A stretch of DNA of 64,000 nucleotides from Acidimicrobiia bacterium (GTDB lineage Bacteria > Actinomycetota > Acidimicrobiia > IMCC26256 > JAOSJM01), in contig JAOSJM010000005.1 in assembly GCA_027494165.1 (NCBI GenBank), forward strand, positions 372,001 through 436,000. Direction: 5' to 3'. Positions within the stretch are counted from its first letter, which is position 1. The number at the start of each line of letters is the position of its first letter. The position numbers and the translations under genes are program-made. Below are positions 11,636 through 21,976 of this stretch, in pieces. The notes beneath the pieces were generated by a model. The model saw nothing but the letters and a program-made list of their open reading frames with translations, searched no databases and was not told the origin of the DNA.

Positions 11636-12529
11636 GACCCCACCGCCTGGGGTACGGCGCGCCCGACGCCGTCAACGAGCCCGCGCTCGGTCAGCACACC
11701 AGCCAGGTGGCGTCGGTAGTCGCCGGAGGCGTGGATGTCGTCGAGCGGGTTGCGGATCGCATCGCACACTGCACCCGCGGCGCGGCTGTAGACGGCCGCG
11801 CCAGGGCGCTCCCCGCGCAGCATCGCCTCCGCCGAGGAGACGCGCGCCGGGGCCGATTCCACACCGAAGACGATGATTCGAGCGTCGGCGACGCAGCCCT
11901 CCGGGTCGAGGTCGACCGTCACGGCCGTGCCCGCCATCGCGAAGTCGCCATGACGGCGTGGCAGCTCCGTGAACGCCCACCCGGTCCCGGGCTTCAGAGC
12001 GGGGATGCCCACCTCGACGAGCAGCTCGTCCTCGGCAAGGGCAGTCGAGAGGGCGCCGACGAAGAAGTCGGCGGCCCGGATCGTGCGCTCGCCACGCCGG
12101 CTCCGCGCGCGCATCCACCCGTCGGTTGCGAGGGCAACTGCGGGGTACTCCGCAGCCGGGTCAGCGTGGGCCATCGATCCACCGACCGTTCCCCGGCTCC
12201 GGATCTGGGGATGACCGATGAGCCGGGTCGCAGCGTGCAGCAGGGGCTGGCGGGTCCGGACGAGCTCCGATCGCTCGACGGTGGCCTTCGTCGTCATCGC
12301 CCCGAAGACCAGATCGCCGTCGCGCTCCGAGATGCCGGCGAGGCCCGGGATGCGGCCGAGGTCGACGACCAGGTCCGGACGGGCCAACCGCATGGCTCAT
12401 CATCGGCAGCAGGCTCTGGCCGCCGGCGAGGACGGTCGTTTCGCGGTCGGGGTGGTCGAGGAGCGCCACCGCCTCGGCGACGGAGCCGGGAGCCGCGTAG
12501 TCGAAGGATGCAGGCTTCGCCGGCCTCAG
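11632..12529 (-). CDS. coxM: molybdenum hydroxylase FAD-binding subunit (CoxM-like), one frameshift
   Basis: The FAD-binding medium subunit of the hydroxylase. The N-terminal part reads SFDYAAPGSVAEAVALL and then the FAD motif TTVLAGGQSLLPMM; after a one-base insertion near 12405 it continues as MRLARPDLVVDLGRIPGL and SRGTVGGSMAHADPAAE, both canonical. The first codon is unclear. In this frame a CTG at 12529 overlaps the proposed TGA of the upstream gene (CTGA), the same junction style seen elsewhere in the operon, but CTG may be a misread GTG or ATG. The stop overlaps coxS. Confidence 0.85.
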
Positions 12530-14714
12530 AACTCGATCGAAGTCGTCGGGCAGGGCCCAGAACGCACGCAGCTCGGTGCCGTAGCTCGGCGACAGCTCCA
12601 TCGACGAGCGCCACATGGCGAGCACCGCGGGATCCATGTTCTCCCTGGCGAGGATCTTCCGGCGCTCGGCGACCCACCAGTCCTTGAAGGGGACGGCCTT
12701 GCGCTTGCGCTCCTCACGGATCTCGGCGCGCCGCCGCTCGGTGGCGGCGCGATCGACGCTGCAGGCGCCGTTCTGCGAGATGACCGCGCCGTTGATCTCG
12801 GTCGCCACGCGGACGCTGGTCCATCCCTTGTCGAGGTCGTCCTGGATCGCGGCCGGGTCGCGCTCGATCGGGTCGCCCATCGCCTGCGCCCCGGAGATCG
12901 GGTGGACGATCAGGTCGTAGTTCTGCAGGGGCTCGTGCGTCACGAACGGCGGCGTCACCCTCGGTCACGAGCTCGGCGGCCGAGATGTTGACGGAGATGT
13001 GGGGTCGCTCGGCCGGCCCCCGCTCGTGCACGAGCGGCCGGCGTGCCTCGACGAGCTCCTTGACGTTCGTCCCGTGCGCGTAGCTCGGCGTGTCGGTCCA
13101 GGTCGGGTAGGCGCCGTACATGCCGTGGTTCGCCACCGTCCGGGAGCGCATGCCGGCGTCGCCGCACTGGTAGTCGATCCCCGACGGGGTGTTGTGCACC
13201 ATCCAGACGGCCGTGTGCCCGAGGCCACCGCGGAAGCGGCCGTAGCCACCCGAGTCGGGTTCGACGTTCCGGCCGAGGTACAGGATCGGGTAGTAGAGCT
13301 CGGTGACCTCGGCGTTGCCGAAGTCGGCGTTGGGCGTGTAGATGCACCACGCGCTGTTCTCGCCGTCGCCGAAGCCCCTCGCCGGGGAGCCGTTGCTCGC
13401 CTGCTCCAGCGTCAGGCCCGCCAGGTAGTACCCGAGCTGGGTGATCCCGGCGAACTCCGCGGTCATCGTCGTGGCGGCACCGGCCGCCATCTCCTCGACG
13501 AAGCCGCGCATCTGGAAGAGGCGACCGAACATCTCGTAGAGGTTCGACATCCAGATCACCGCGGGCGCCCACGCCACGCCGGACGACGCCGAGAAGTCCT
13601 TCTCGAAGGGGTTCGCCCACGAGCCGTCCGGCGGGGTCTCCACGTCCCAGGCCGAGGCCGGACCGGAGTTGAACATGTCGAACCCGATGATGTGGGAGTA
13701 CCCGTTGAGGAGACCGGACTTCAGGGCCACCGGGCTGATGTTCTCCCCGAAGGGCACGGTGCCGCTCGCGCCCCGGAGCGAGAAGTGGACGCTCGCATCA
13801 CCCCTGACCTCCACCTCCATGGGCAGGTTGAAGAGGCAGTCGACGTCCTGCTTGCCCAGCAGCGTCCGCTTCCCCCGCATCGCCAGGTCCTTGAACTGGG
13901 ACTTCCGGGCCCGGCCGGGGACGGTCTGCGTCCTGACGCGGTTGACGGCGTAACGGCGGCTGTCCTCGACGTACTCCCTCGTCGCGTCCAGGAAGAAGTC
14001 GAGGCCGTACTTGTCGATCACCGCCGTCAGGCGCTCACGCATCGACACGCAACCGGCCACCCGGCCCCGGGCGTCACCGAGCACGAACTCCGGAGTCCGC
14101 GTCCGGGAACGGACGCGCATGTCGTACCAGGGGTAGTGGCGGTCGTTCTCGCCGACCTTCTCCATCGAGATGCACAGACCGTCGCTGTAGCAGTCGGGGT
14201 TCAGGAAGCCCACCGATCCCGGGGTGACCGAGCCGCAGTCGCTCACGTGGCTCACGGCGGTCGCCCACGCGACCAGCGTGTCGCCGTGGAAGATCGGCAT
14301 CGCCATCTCGAAGTCGGGCGCGTGGATGCCGCCGTAGTGCGGGTCGTTGTTCTCGAAGATGTCGCCCTGCCTGAAGCCGGGGTACTCCTCGTAGCCCAGC
14401 TCGACGATGCTGCGCACCGTGTGGGCGAGGAGGTTCACGTGCGCCGTGATGCCCCGGGACACGCAGATGGCCTCACCCGTGGGGAGGTGGAGGGCCCAGA
14501 GCGCGTCGCCACCCTCGACGGCGATCGGCGACGACGAGACCTTGCAGCCCACCTCCCAGGCGAGGTTGCACATGTTCGAGAGGATGTGCCACATCGCCTC
14601 GTACGTGCCCGGGTCGCTCTCCTTGCGGTGGAGCCGCTCCAGGCCGAAGAGGTGACCGGTCCGCGCGAAGGCCTCGTCGTTCTCGCGCAGCTGATCCTTC
14701 AGGCTCGTGCTCAC
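12526..14714 (-). CDS. acetone carboxylase alpha-like subunit (HyuB family), two frameshifts
   Basis: A HyuB-type protein that matches the acetone carboxylase alpha subunit by its partners and C-terminus. From GTG 14714 (overlapping the beta stop as GTGA) the frame is intact to about 12957, with FENNDPHYGGIHAPDFEMA and GGYGRFRGGLGHTAVW. A one-base insertion there shifts to HEPLQNYDLIVHPISGAQ and the carboxylase-type tail (RKRKAVPFKDWWVAERRK). A second insertion near 12537 would end it at TGA 12526. In the known enzymes the alpha and beta subunits activate the ketone and bicarbonate at the cost of ATP. Whether the substrate here is acetone is open. Confidence 0.82.
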
Positions 14715-16867
14715 CTCTGCGCGTCCTTCCGCTCGAGCCAGTAGATGTCGTGCTCGTCGACCCGGACGTGCCACTCGGCGGGCACGAAGAGGGTCGTGTT
14801 CGAGGCCTCGATCACGGCCAGGCCGTCGATCTCGTTCCCCGGCTTGATGTCCTCCATGCGCCAGATGTCGGCGTCGTGCCAGGCGCCCTTCCGGAACACC
14901 GGTCGCTTGCCCTTGTACGCCTCGCGATCGGGCTGCGGGGAAGCGAGCTCGTGCCGGCGCAACCTCGGCTTGACCGTGTCGACCTTGGCGACGACACACA
15001 CCTCGGTGACCTGGTAGGCGCCGACGTCGGGCTTGGCGACCAGCGTGAACATCTTCGTGTACTGGTCCTCGAACGCCCCGACCAGCGCCCGCATGTCGTC
15101 GACCGTGTCGACGCGGTGGACGGGCGAGGCCACTTCGATGTCGTCGAGCTGGCCCATGTACTTCATGTAGATGACCCGGGACATGGAGATCTGGTCGGCG
15201 GAGAAGCCCTCGCCCGAGAGCTCCGCGAGCAACTCCTTCTCCAGGGCGTCCCACGCCATGTTGACGGGCTGCAGGTACGCCACCTTCATGGCGTCGTCGA
15301 GGTCGGGGGTCAACACGGTCGCCACCGTCTTGTGGCGCCGGTGCGAGTAGTCCATGCACGCGCCGCCCCAGGCGGAGAAGGCCCCGGCGTGCGGCACCGT
15401 GATCACCGCCTTCCACGGGTGCTCGCCCGCGTAGCCGAGCAGGTGCATCGGCCCCGCACCCCCGTACCCCAGCAGGACGTAGTCGCGCAGGTCGTGCCCG
15501 ACCATCAGGCTCCGCACCAGGTGCTCGCGCATCATGAGGTTGAGGAGGTCGAGGCAGGTCTCGGCCGCCTCGTGGACACCGAGGCCGAGCGGGTCGGCGA
15601 TCTTCTCCTTGAACAGGTCGTGGGAGACCTGCTTGTTCACCTCGAGCTTGCCGCCGAGGTAGTTGTGCTCGTTGAGGATGCCCAGGAGAAGGTTGGCGTC
15701 GTTGATGGTGGGCGTCGTGTTGCCCGCCTCGAGGAAGGTCGGACCCGGCGTGCCCCCGGCCGAGTCGGGACCGAGCTTGATGCGGTTCGTCTGCGGATCG
15801 AGCCGGATGTAGGTGCCGGTGCCGGCGCCGATCGACATGATCCCCAGCATCGGGACGTTGACGTACATGTCCTGGAAGCCGGGCTCGCGGTCGATGGGGA
15901 GCACGCCGGCGGTGATGGCGCCCGCGTCGAAGGAGGTGCCGCCCACGTCGGAGCAGACGATGTTGTCCTCCCCGATGATCGTCGAGAGGTACTTGGCTCC
16001 CATGAGGCCGCCGACCGGACCCGACATCGCCGCCTCGAACAGCCTCGGGTAGCGGATGTCGGTGATGCCGCCGTATCCGAGCACGGTCTTGAGGCTGTGG
16101 GAGTAGCCGATGTTCTGCAGCTCCTCCTCGATGCGCAGGAGCTGCCTCCGGGCGGTGTTGGACGCGTAGGCCTGGATCACGGTGGCGTTCGCCCGCGACA
16201 CCTCGCGGGCGGTCGGCGCCACCTCGCTCGACAGCTCGAGCGGGACCTCCCGGCCGACCTCCCTCATGATCGCCCGGGCGATCTCGGCCGCGCGCTGCTC
16301 GTGCACGGGGTTCGCGTACGAGTGGAGGAAGACGATCGCGATCGCCTCGCAGGCCTCGTCGACCAGGAGCTCGCGGACACCCCGCTCGACCTCCTGCTCG
16401 TACAGCGGGATCACCGGCGTGCCGAACATGTCGATGCGCTCGGTCACGCCCCGCGCCTGCCGACGTGGCACCAGCGGCACGCGGTGCTTGCGGTACTGCA
16501 TGTGGGTGATCTCGGACCACTGCGCGCCGATGAAGGTCTGCGAGCCACGCCCCTGGACGACGACGTCCTCGAACCCCCGCGTGACCAGCAGTCCGGTCTT
16601 GACGCCGGACATGTTGATCACCGTGTTGAGCATCGAGGTCCCGGTGTAGACCGAGGTCTCGACCTTGCGACCGAAGCTGCGGCCCTCCGGTCCCCTCGGG
16701 TCGACACCGAGTTGCTCGATGCCCTCCTCGAGCGACTCCATGTAGCCGATGCTCTCGTCGTGCGGTGACGTCGGCGCCTTGCCGATGACGCTCCGTCCCT
16801 GCTCGTCGACGACGATCACGTCGGTCATCGTCCCGCCGGCGTCACACGCCACGAAGTACCGCTCCAT
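14711..16867 (-). CDS. acetone carboxylase beta-like subunit (HyuA family)
   Basis: An intact 718-aa ASKHA-fold protein, the length of acetone carboxylase beta. The N-terminal phosphate loop CDAGGTMTD carries the GTMTD variant that I associate with acetone carboxylase rather than hydantoinase. SDVGGTSFDAG and the glycine-rich LGYGGAGPMHLLGYAG complete the nucleotide site. In characterised enzymes this subunit phosphorylates substrate and bicarbonate with ATP. It is the first gene of the long minus-strand operon; ATG 16867 was chosen over longer upstream frames because the conserved N-terminus begins there. An acetophenone-carboxylase-like or other ketone specificity is possible. Confidence 0.88.
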   Translation of the reverse strand: MERYFVACDAGGTMTDVIVVDEQGRSVIGKAPTSPHDESIGYMESLEEGIEQLGVDPRGPEGRSFGRKVETSVYTGTSMLNTVINMSGVKTGLLVTRGFEDVVVQGRGSQTFIGAQWSEITHMQYRKHRVPLVPRRQARGVTERIDMFGTPVIPLYEQEVERGVRELLVDEACEAIAIVFLHSYANPVHEQRAAEIARAIMREVGREVPLELSSEVAPTAREVSRANATVIQAYASNTARRQLLRIEEELQNIGYSHSLKTVLGYGGITDIRYPRLFEAAMSGPVGGLMGAKYLSTIIGEDNIVCSDVGGTSFDAGAITAGVLPIDREPGFQDMYVNVPMLGIMSIGAGTGTYIRLDPQTNRIKLGPDSAGGTPGPTFLEAGNTTPTINDANLLLGILNEHNYLGGKLEVNKQVSHDLFKEKIADPLGLGVHEAAETCLDLLNLMMREHLVRSLMVGHDLRDYVLLGYGGAGPMHLLGYAGEHPWKAVITVPHAGAFSAWGGACMDYSHRRHKTVATVLTPDLDDAMKVAYLQPVNMAWDALEKELLAELSGEGFSADQISMSRVIYMKYMGQLDDIEVASPVHRVDTVDDMRALVGAFEDQYTKMFTLVAKPDVGAYQVTEVCVVAKVDTVKPRLRRHELASPQPDREAYKGKRPVFRKGAWHDADIWRMEDIKPGNEIDGLAVIEASNTTLFVPAEWHVRVDEHDIYWLERKDAQR

Positions 16868-17260
16868 GCCGGGTCCTACCTTTCCGACGACCTCAGCTCG
16901 GCGAAAGGGCCGCCGGCGACCCTCCGACCGCCGATCCACCGGCCGAGCTCGTCCGCGATGCGACGGCCCAGCTGCCGCAGCAGCCGCCGCGCGTCGCGGA
17001 TCATCCGCCGACCACCCGGACCGGGCCCGTGCCCGGAGGACGGAGCCGCGCGCTGTTCTCGATCGCCACGAGCACCTCCCGCCGCGGGGTCCCGGGCCGG
17101 CCTCACCCCACCCCGGTCCGGAGCCGCAGGTCCGGGGAGCTGGTCCACCGTTCCGGGGAACGGTTCCACAACTTCGTCTTTCTGGTCAAGTATTCCGACC
17201 ATCTGGTAGAACAACATGGTACGCGACGTGCGCTCGATGGTCGACGAGGAGAGCGACACC
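16868..17260. promoter_or_regulatory. divergent intergenic region between the carboxylase operon and the NMO-like gene
   Basis: A 393-base stretch without a supported gene. It holds a perfect 16-base inverted repeat at 17148-17163 (CCGTTCC-GG-GGAACGG) and the conserved operator/promoter element at 17182-17212. The rest is GC-rich with no recognisable signal. Confidence 0.5.
17182..17212. promoter_or_regulatory. candidate operator/promoter shared with the fadE30 divergent region
   Basis: On the plus strand it reads CTGGTCA, AGTATTCC, GACCA, TC, TGGTAGAAC. TGGTCA and TAGAAC are 18 bases apart and could be the -35 and -10 of the NMO-like gene (start 17261). The inverted pair TGGTC/GACCA inside it looks like a TetR-type half-site arrangement. 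The reverse complement nearly equals the element at 23934-23971. Confidence 0.5.
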
Positions 17261-18361
17261 ATGCCCAACGATCCCCTGCGGACGAAGCTCTGCGACCAGC
17301 TGGGCATCGAGTACCCGGTGGTCGCGTTCACGCACTGCAAGGACGTCGCCGTGGCGGTGATCAACGGCGGCGGGTTCGCCGTGCTCGGCGAGGCGATGCA
17401 CCCGCCCGAGAACATCGCCGCCGACATCGCCTGGATCCGGGAGCGCGTCGAGGGCAGGCCCTTCGGTGTCGACCTCCTGCTCCCGGCGTCGGCGCCTCCG
17501 TCGGGCTCCGTGGAGGAGCTCCGGGCCAAGATCCCCGAGGTCCATCGGGAGTTCGCCCGCACGATCAAGGAGCGCTACGACGTCCCCGACCCGAAGGGGC
17601 CCGTCGCCCTCCACACGTGGGGGAGGCCTCAACCAGGAGCTGGCCCGGGCCCAGTTCGAGGTCGTGCTCGAGGAGCGGGTCCCGGTCGTCGCCTCCGGCC
17701 TCGGGAGCCCGGCGTTCCTGCTGGACGCGGCGCACGAGCGGGGCATGCTCGTGTGGGGCCTCGTCGGCAAGGCGCGCCAGGCCAAGCGCCAGCTCGAGGC
17801 CGGCGTCGACGCGATCGTCGCCCAGGGCTACGACGCCGCCGGACACACCGGGTCGACGGGGACCTTCTCGATCGTCGCGGAGGTCGCGGCGATCGCGGGG
17901 ACACCCCGGTCATCGCCGCCGGTGGCGTGACCACCGGCCGCCACCTGGCGGCCGCCCTGTGCCTCGGCGCCGCCGGGGTCTGGACGGGGACGCTCTGGCT
18001 CGCGTCTCGCGAATCCGACGTCGACATGATCGTCAAGGAGCGGCTCCTCGCCGCGACCGGCGACGACACCACCCACAGCACGTCCATCTCCGGGATGACC
18101 ATGCGCGTCCTCAAGTGCCCCTGGACCGAGGAGTGGGCCGCGACCGAGGCCCCCGATCCCCTTGCCCCGCCCTACCAGATGCTGCTGAGCGCCGACTACC
18201 TCCAGGGCGCCAACGACCACCGCCGGGCGGACCTCATGACCGAGGCGGCCGGCCAGGGCGTCGGGTTCGTGACCTCGATGAAGCCGGCCCGCCAGATCCT
18301 GCAGGACATGGTGGAAGAGGCGCTCGACACGTTCGAGGGGCTGGTCGGTGAGCTGGCCTGA
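17261..18361 (+). CDS. nitronate monooxygenase/NPD-type flavoprotein, two compensating frameshifts
   Basis: An FMN-dependent TIM-barrel protein of the nitronate monooxygenase (2-nitropropane dioxygenase) family, the fold also used by IpdC. The start ATG 17261 (PNDPLRTKLCDQLGIEYPVV) has GAGGAGAG about 8 bases upstream. The family segments GGFAVLGEAMHPP, AQGYDAAGHTGSTG (middle frame) and TPVIAAGGVTTGRH are all present, but the middle third is in another frame: a +1 near 17625 and a -1 near 17900. It is divergent from the carboxylase operon and may oxidise a CoA-thioester intermediate. Confidence 0.82.
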   Translation: MPNDPLRTKLCDQLGIEYPVVAFTHCKDVAVAVINGGGFAVLGEAMHPPENIAADIAWIRERVEGRPFGVDLLLPASAPPSGSVEELRAKIPEVHREFARTIKERYDVPDPKGPVALHTWGRPQPGAGPGPVRGRARGAGPGRRLRPREPGVPAGRGARAGHARVGPRRQGAPGQAPARGRRRRDRRPGLRRRRTHRVDGDLLDRRGGRGDRGDTPVIAAGGVTTGRHLAAALCLGAAGVWTGTLWLASRESDVDMIVKERLLAATGDDTTHSTSISGMTMRVLKCPWTEEWAATEAPDPLAPPYQMLLSADYLQGANDHRRADLMTEAAGQGVGFVTSMKPARQILQDMVEEALDTFEGLVGELA

Positions 18362-18614
18362 CCCCGCCGGCGCGGTGCCGGGGTTCGAGGCGGACCTCGC
18401 CGGGAGACGGGCGGAGTGCGACGGCGGTCATGCGCTCGCCGGCACCCACTTCGCCGTGCGCGAGGAGTACGCCGGCACGCTGACCGGCGACTACGTCGAG
18501 GAAGGGGATCCACCCTGGCGCTGGTACCTCCTCGCCGAGCTGACCCGCGCGCCGCGCGGGTATCCGTGCGATACCGTCTGGTGCGAGGCGGGGAACCTGT
18601 TCGTCGTCGACTGA
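18348..18614 (+). CDS. unknown small protein (88 aa)
   Basis: An 88-codon frame from GTG 18348, overlapping the end of the NMO-like gene by 14 bases. Its third-position bias matches real genes nearby. The protein has one PPWRWYLLAELTRAP segment and a C-terminal pair of cysteines (PCDTVWCEAG). I recognise no domain, signal peptide or membrane segment. The overlap suggests translational coupling to the upstream gene and precedes the TetR gene by 44 bases. Confidence 0.45.
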   Translation: MSWPDPAGAVPGFEADLAGRRAECDGGHALAGTHFAVREEYAGTLTGDYVEEGDPPWRWYLLAELTRAPRGYPCDTVWCEAGNLFVVD

Positions 18615-18658
18615 CGACCGAACGGACCACGAGACGTCGAACCGCGAGGGGGGACGGG

Positions 18659-19300
18659 TTGGCACGACGGGGACGACGAGAAGCGATCCTCGACGCGGCG
18701 ATGGAGCTCTTCGCGGGTTCCAGGGGCGGGAGCGTGACGATCCAGGAGATCGCCGACGCCGCGGAGACCCACAAGACGACGCTCCTCTACCACTTCCCGA
18801 GCAAGGAGGTCCTGTACGAGGCCGTCCTCGAACGGGCCCTCGACCCGGTCATCGAGATGATGGAGAAGTTCCTCGCGACCGAGTTCACCCCCGACCGGCT
18901 CGGCTGGTACCTCGACGAGCTCCACCGGTTCCTGCGGGACAACCCGGCCATCCCCAGGCTCCTGATGCGCGAGCTCGACTACGGCGAGAAGTACGCGGAC
19001 CACTTCGTGCGGGTGTTCACCCCCGCGAAGAACCGCCTCGCCGAGGCCGAGGAGGCGGGCATGATCAGCCATGTGGAGCCCGTGTTCTTCATCCACGACC
19101 TCCACGTGCAGATCATGACCTACTTCTGCCACGGCCCCCTGCTCGAGCGCCTCATGGGCACCGATCCCTACTCGGTCGACTCGATGATCCTGCGCCGCCA
19201 GTACCTGGTCGACCAGATCGTCCGCCAGTGGCGACCGAGCCCGTCCCGAACGGTCAAGGCCCCGCTCGAGAGGAGCCGGGCGAAGCGGCGGGCGGGCTGA
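18659..19300 (+). CDS. TetR-family transcriptional regulator
   Basis: A 213-aa TetR protein. The helix-turn-helix lies at about residues 24-55 (VTIQEIADAAETHKTTLLY followed by HFPSKEVLYEAV); the C-terminal ligand domain is not classifiable. A TTG at 18659 is chosen because GAGGGGGGAC sits 7-8 bases before it and the protein then starts at the usual distance from the HTH; a longer upstream frame overlaps the small gene. Its 3' end overlaps the convergent oxidoreductase gene by 47 bases. It is the best local candidate to bind the shared elements at 17.19 and 23.95 kb, by inference. Confidence 0.85.
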   Translation: MARRGRREAILDAAMELFAGSRGGSVTIQEIADAAETHKTTLLYHFPSKEVLYEAVLERALDPVIEMMEKFLATEFTPDRLGWYLDELHRFLRDNPAIPRLLMRELDYGEKYADHFVRVFTPAKNRLAEAEEAGMISHVEPVFFIHDLHVQIMTYFCHGPLLERLMGTDPYSVDSMILRRQYLVDQIVRQWRPSPSRTVKAPLERSRAKRRAG

Positions 19301-20287
19301 CGGGGCGCCGGTCGAGTCTCGGCAGCACCTCGCGCTCGAAGAGGTCGAGGCTCTCCCAACCGAGCTCGGGGGGCATCCCGGCCAGCAGCGGATGGAGGGT
19401 GAGCGTCCCGAGGTCCCCGAGGCGGTCCGCCAGCGCGACGCACTCGTCGGGGGTGACGACCTCGTACACGCCGCTCCTCCTGATCCCCTCGAGGTCGCCC
19501 GACGAGACCGCGAACTCCGACCGCACCTCGGGAGTCTGCCAGCCCGAGTAGGTCGTCGCGTCGTGGACGACGTAGGGCGCCAGCCGCTGCCAGTCGCGCT
19601 CGGGGTCCTCGCTGACGTGGACGAAGCCGGGGAGGTTCGGGAGCACGACGAGGCCCCGGAACCCGACCTGCTCGCACTCGCGCCGGTAGACCTCGGCCAG
19701 CTCGGGATCGTGGACGGCCGGGAAGAACCCGATCCGCAGGCGGGCGGCCCGGCGTGCCGAGACGGGGGCCGAGCCGCCGAGGAAGATCACGGGGTGCGGC
19801 TTCGTCAGGGGGTCGGCGTGACCCGCACCGTCCTCCCCCGCCACTCGAAGGGCTCGCCGGTCCAGGCGCTGCGCAGCGCCCGGACGAACTCCTCGAGGAG
19901 CTCGCCTCGCCGGGAGCGATCGACCCCGTACATGGCGAACTCCTCGGGGCGGTACCCCGCACCGAGCACGACGCTCACCCGACCCCGGCTGGCGAGATCG
20001 AGGACCGCCATCTCCTCCGCCACCCGGATCGGATCGTTGACGGGAGCGATCATGCAGGCGATCGAGACCCGCAGCCTCCTCGTCCGCCCCGTGACGAGAG
20101 CGGCCATGGCCAGCGGCGCCGGGAGGAAGCCGTCGTCGGTCCCGTGATGCTCCGACATCACCGCGTAGTCGAGGCCGACGCGGTCGCCCCACTCGCACAT
20201 CTCCAGGCACGCGGGGTACAGCTCGGCCGTGGCGGTGGGTCCCTCCGCCCGGTTGCGGAGGTCGAAGCGGAGCGCGAGCTGAGCCAT
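19254..20287 (-). CDS. LLM-class flavin-dependent oxidoreductase, one frameshift
   Basis: A luciferase-like (LLM) TIM-barrel oxidoreductase using FMN or F420. From ATG 20287 the first part carries GLDYAVMSEHHGTDDGFLP and GRVSVVLGAGYRPEEFAMY, both standard. A missing C in a run near 19809 creates a false stop; the remainder (PHPVIFLGGSAPVSARRAA onwards) continues to 19254. About 345 aa restored is normal. It is the last gene of a four-gene minus operon and runs tail to tail into the TetR gene. Confidence 0.85.
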
Positions 20288-20304
20288 CCCGGCCGTCCCC
20301 TCCC

Positions 20305-21955
20305 TCAGAGGTCGAACGGCTTCACGGGCTCGGCGGCTGCCCCGAGCCCGGCGAGGTGACCGAAGGTGATGCCGAGCCCGATGGTGGCCCCCGGGCCCCA
20401 GTAGCCTTCCCCCGCCGGCGAGGCGATGCAGTTGCCGGCGCCGTACAGGCCCGGGATCGGGGTGCCGTCGACCCCGAGGACCCGCGCGCCGGCGTCGATG
20501 ACGGGTCCGCCGTTGGTGTCGAGCGTCGCCGCCCCCAGGATGATGCAGTGGTAGGGACCCGCTTCGGCGAAGGGGGCCATCGTCGGGTTCGGCGACCCCT
20601 CGCGGATCGGCCCGTGCCAGGCCCTTCCGATCGGGGCCTCGCCGCGCCCGAAGTCGAGATCCACCCCCGACCGGGCGAGCTCGTCGAAGCGCGCGACCGT
20701 GGCCACCAGGTTCGGGACGAACGACGGGTCGAGTCGCGTCCCGGCGACGTGCCCCGCCAACGTCGCGAGCCGGCCGTCGACGTTGGCGGCGAGATCCTCC
20801 CAGGTGTCGCCCGTGATCACGTAGTCGGCGTCCTCGCCCGGCATGGGGATCGGATGGCGCATGACGTGCGCGCTGTCCGAGCGCGCGACCGCGTCGTCGT
20901 AGAGCATGAACAGGAGCAGGTTCGGGTACTCACGCCGGTTGGGGTCGTAGACGCCGTGGATCCGGGCGCGGTCGCTGTAGGCCATCTTCTCGTTGACGAC
21001 GCGGCGCCCGTACTTGTTGACCTGGACCATCGCGTCACCCCACGGGATCCACACGCCCGGCGGTGAGGGTGACCTGCAACGCGATCTCGACCGGGACCTG
21101 CTTCCACCAGGCGTTGCCCATGTTGCCGAGGAGGGCACCGGCCTCCACCCCGATGCGCACGAAGTCGCCCCGCGCGCCCGCGGTCGAGCAGGACCCGAAC
21201 ACGCGTCCCGGCAGGTACCGGCGCACGAGCTCGGAATCGTGGGCGAAGCCGCCCGAGGCGAAGACCACCGCCTGGCGGGCGCGGGCGAGCACGGTCAGGT
21301 GCCGGTACCGGAGCTCCAGCCCGACCGCCGCGCGCTCCGCGTTCTGGAGGAGCCTCACCGCCCGGTGCTCGAGGAGGACCTCGACACCGTGCTTGCGTGC
21401 CGCGAGCTCCAGCTGCTCGATGATCGCCGGCGCCCCCGGGCCCGGCGTGCAGTGGCGCCCGTTGGGCACCTTGTCCTCGGGGAGCTCGGCACCGTAGTCG
21501 GGCATCTCCGGGAGCGTGACCCCGTACCCCAGGTCGACCGGCCGGCTGGGATCGGGGACCGCGTCGTCCGCGACGACGTCGAGCCCGCCGACGCTGGTCA
21601 GGTACTCGACCGCCCGCGAGCCGTTGTCGTAGAAGGCCTCGATGAGCCCGTAGGAGTCCTCGGGCAGTCCGAACGTCGGGTGGCCGTCGCAGTACCACTG
21701 GGGGTGGGACATCCGGCACATGTAGCGGAGCGCGTCGTCCCGGTCGTCGACCTGGCCCTGGGCGCGCAGTGACGGGTTGTCGGGGATCCAGGCCGTGCCA
21801 CCCGACAGGGCCGTGGTACCGCCGACCGCGTCGTTGCGCTCGAACATGATCACCGACGCTCCCTCGGCCGCGGCGGTGACCGCGGCGGCGAAGGCGGCGC
21901 CGCCGGACCCCACGACGAGGACGTCGGCTTCGTGGTCGAAGATGTCGTCGGTCAC
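20305..21955 (-). CDS. FAD-dependent KstD/fumarate-reductase-like dehydrogenase, one frameshift
   Basis: A flavoprotein of the 3-ketosteroid-1-dehydrogenase/fumarate reductase family, about 549 aa restored. The FAD dinucleotide motif is at the N-terminus (DVLVVGSGGAAFAAAVTAA), followed by ERNDAVGGTTALSGG. The C-terminal flavin-binding end reads PIPGLYGAGNCIASPAGEG and GPGATIGLGITFG. A one-base insertion near 21060 splits the frame between LQVTLTAG and VWIPWGDAMVQVNKYGRR. GTG 21955 is the start, 21 bases after the crotonase. The context suggests a steroid or steroid-derived ketone as substrate. Confidence 0.86.
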
Positions 21956-21976
21956 GGATCCGTCCCGTCCCGCTCG

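Noticed and set aside
12526..16867. Hydantoinase (HyuA/HyuB) rather than acetone-carboxylase-like enzyme
   Set aside because: The GTMTD variant, the tail with KDWWVAERRK and the gamma-like domain in the same operon fit carboxylases better; the exact substrate is left open.
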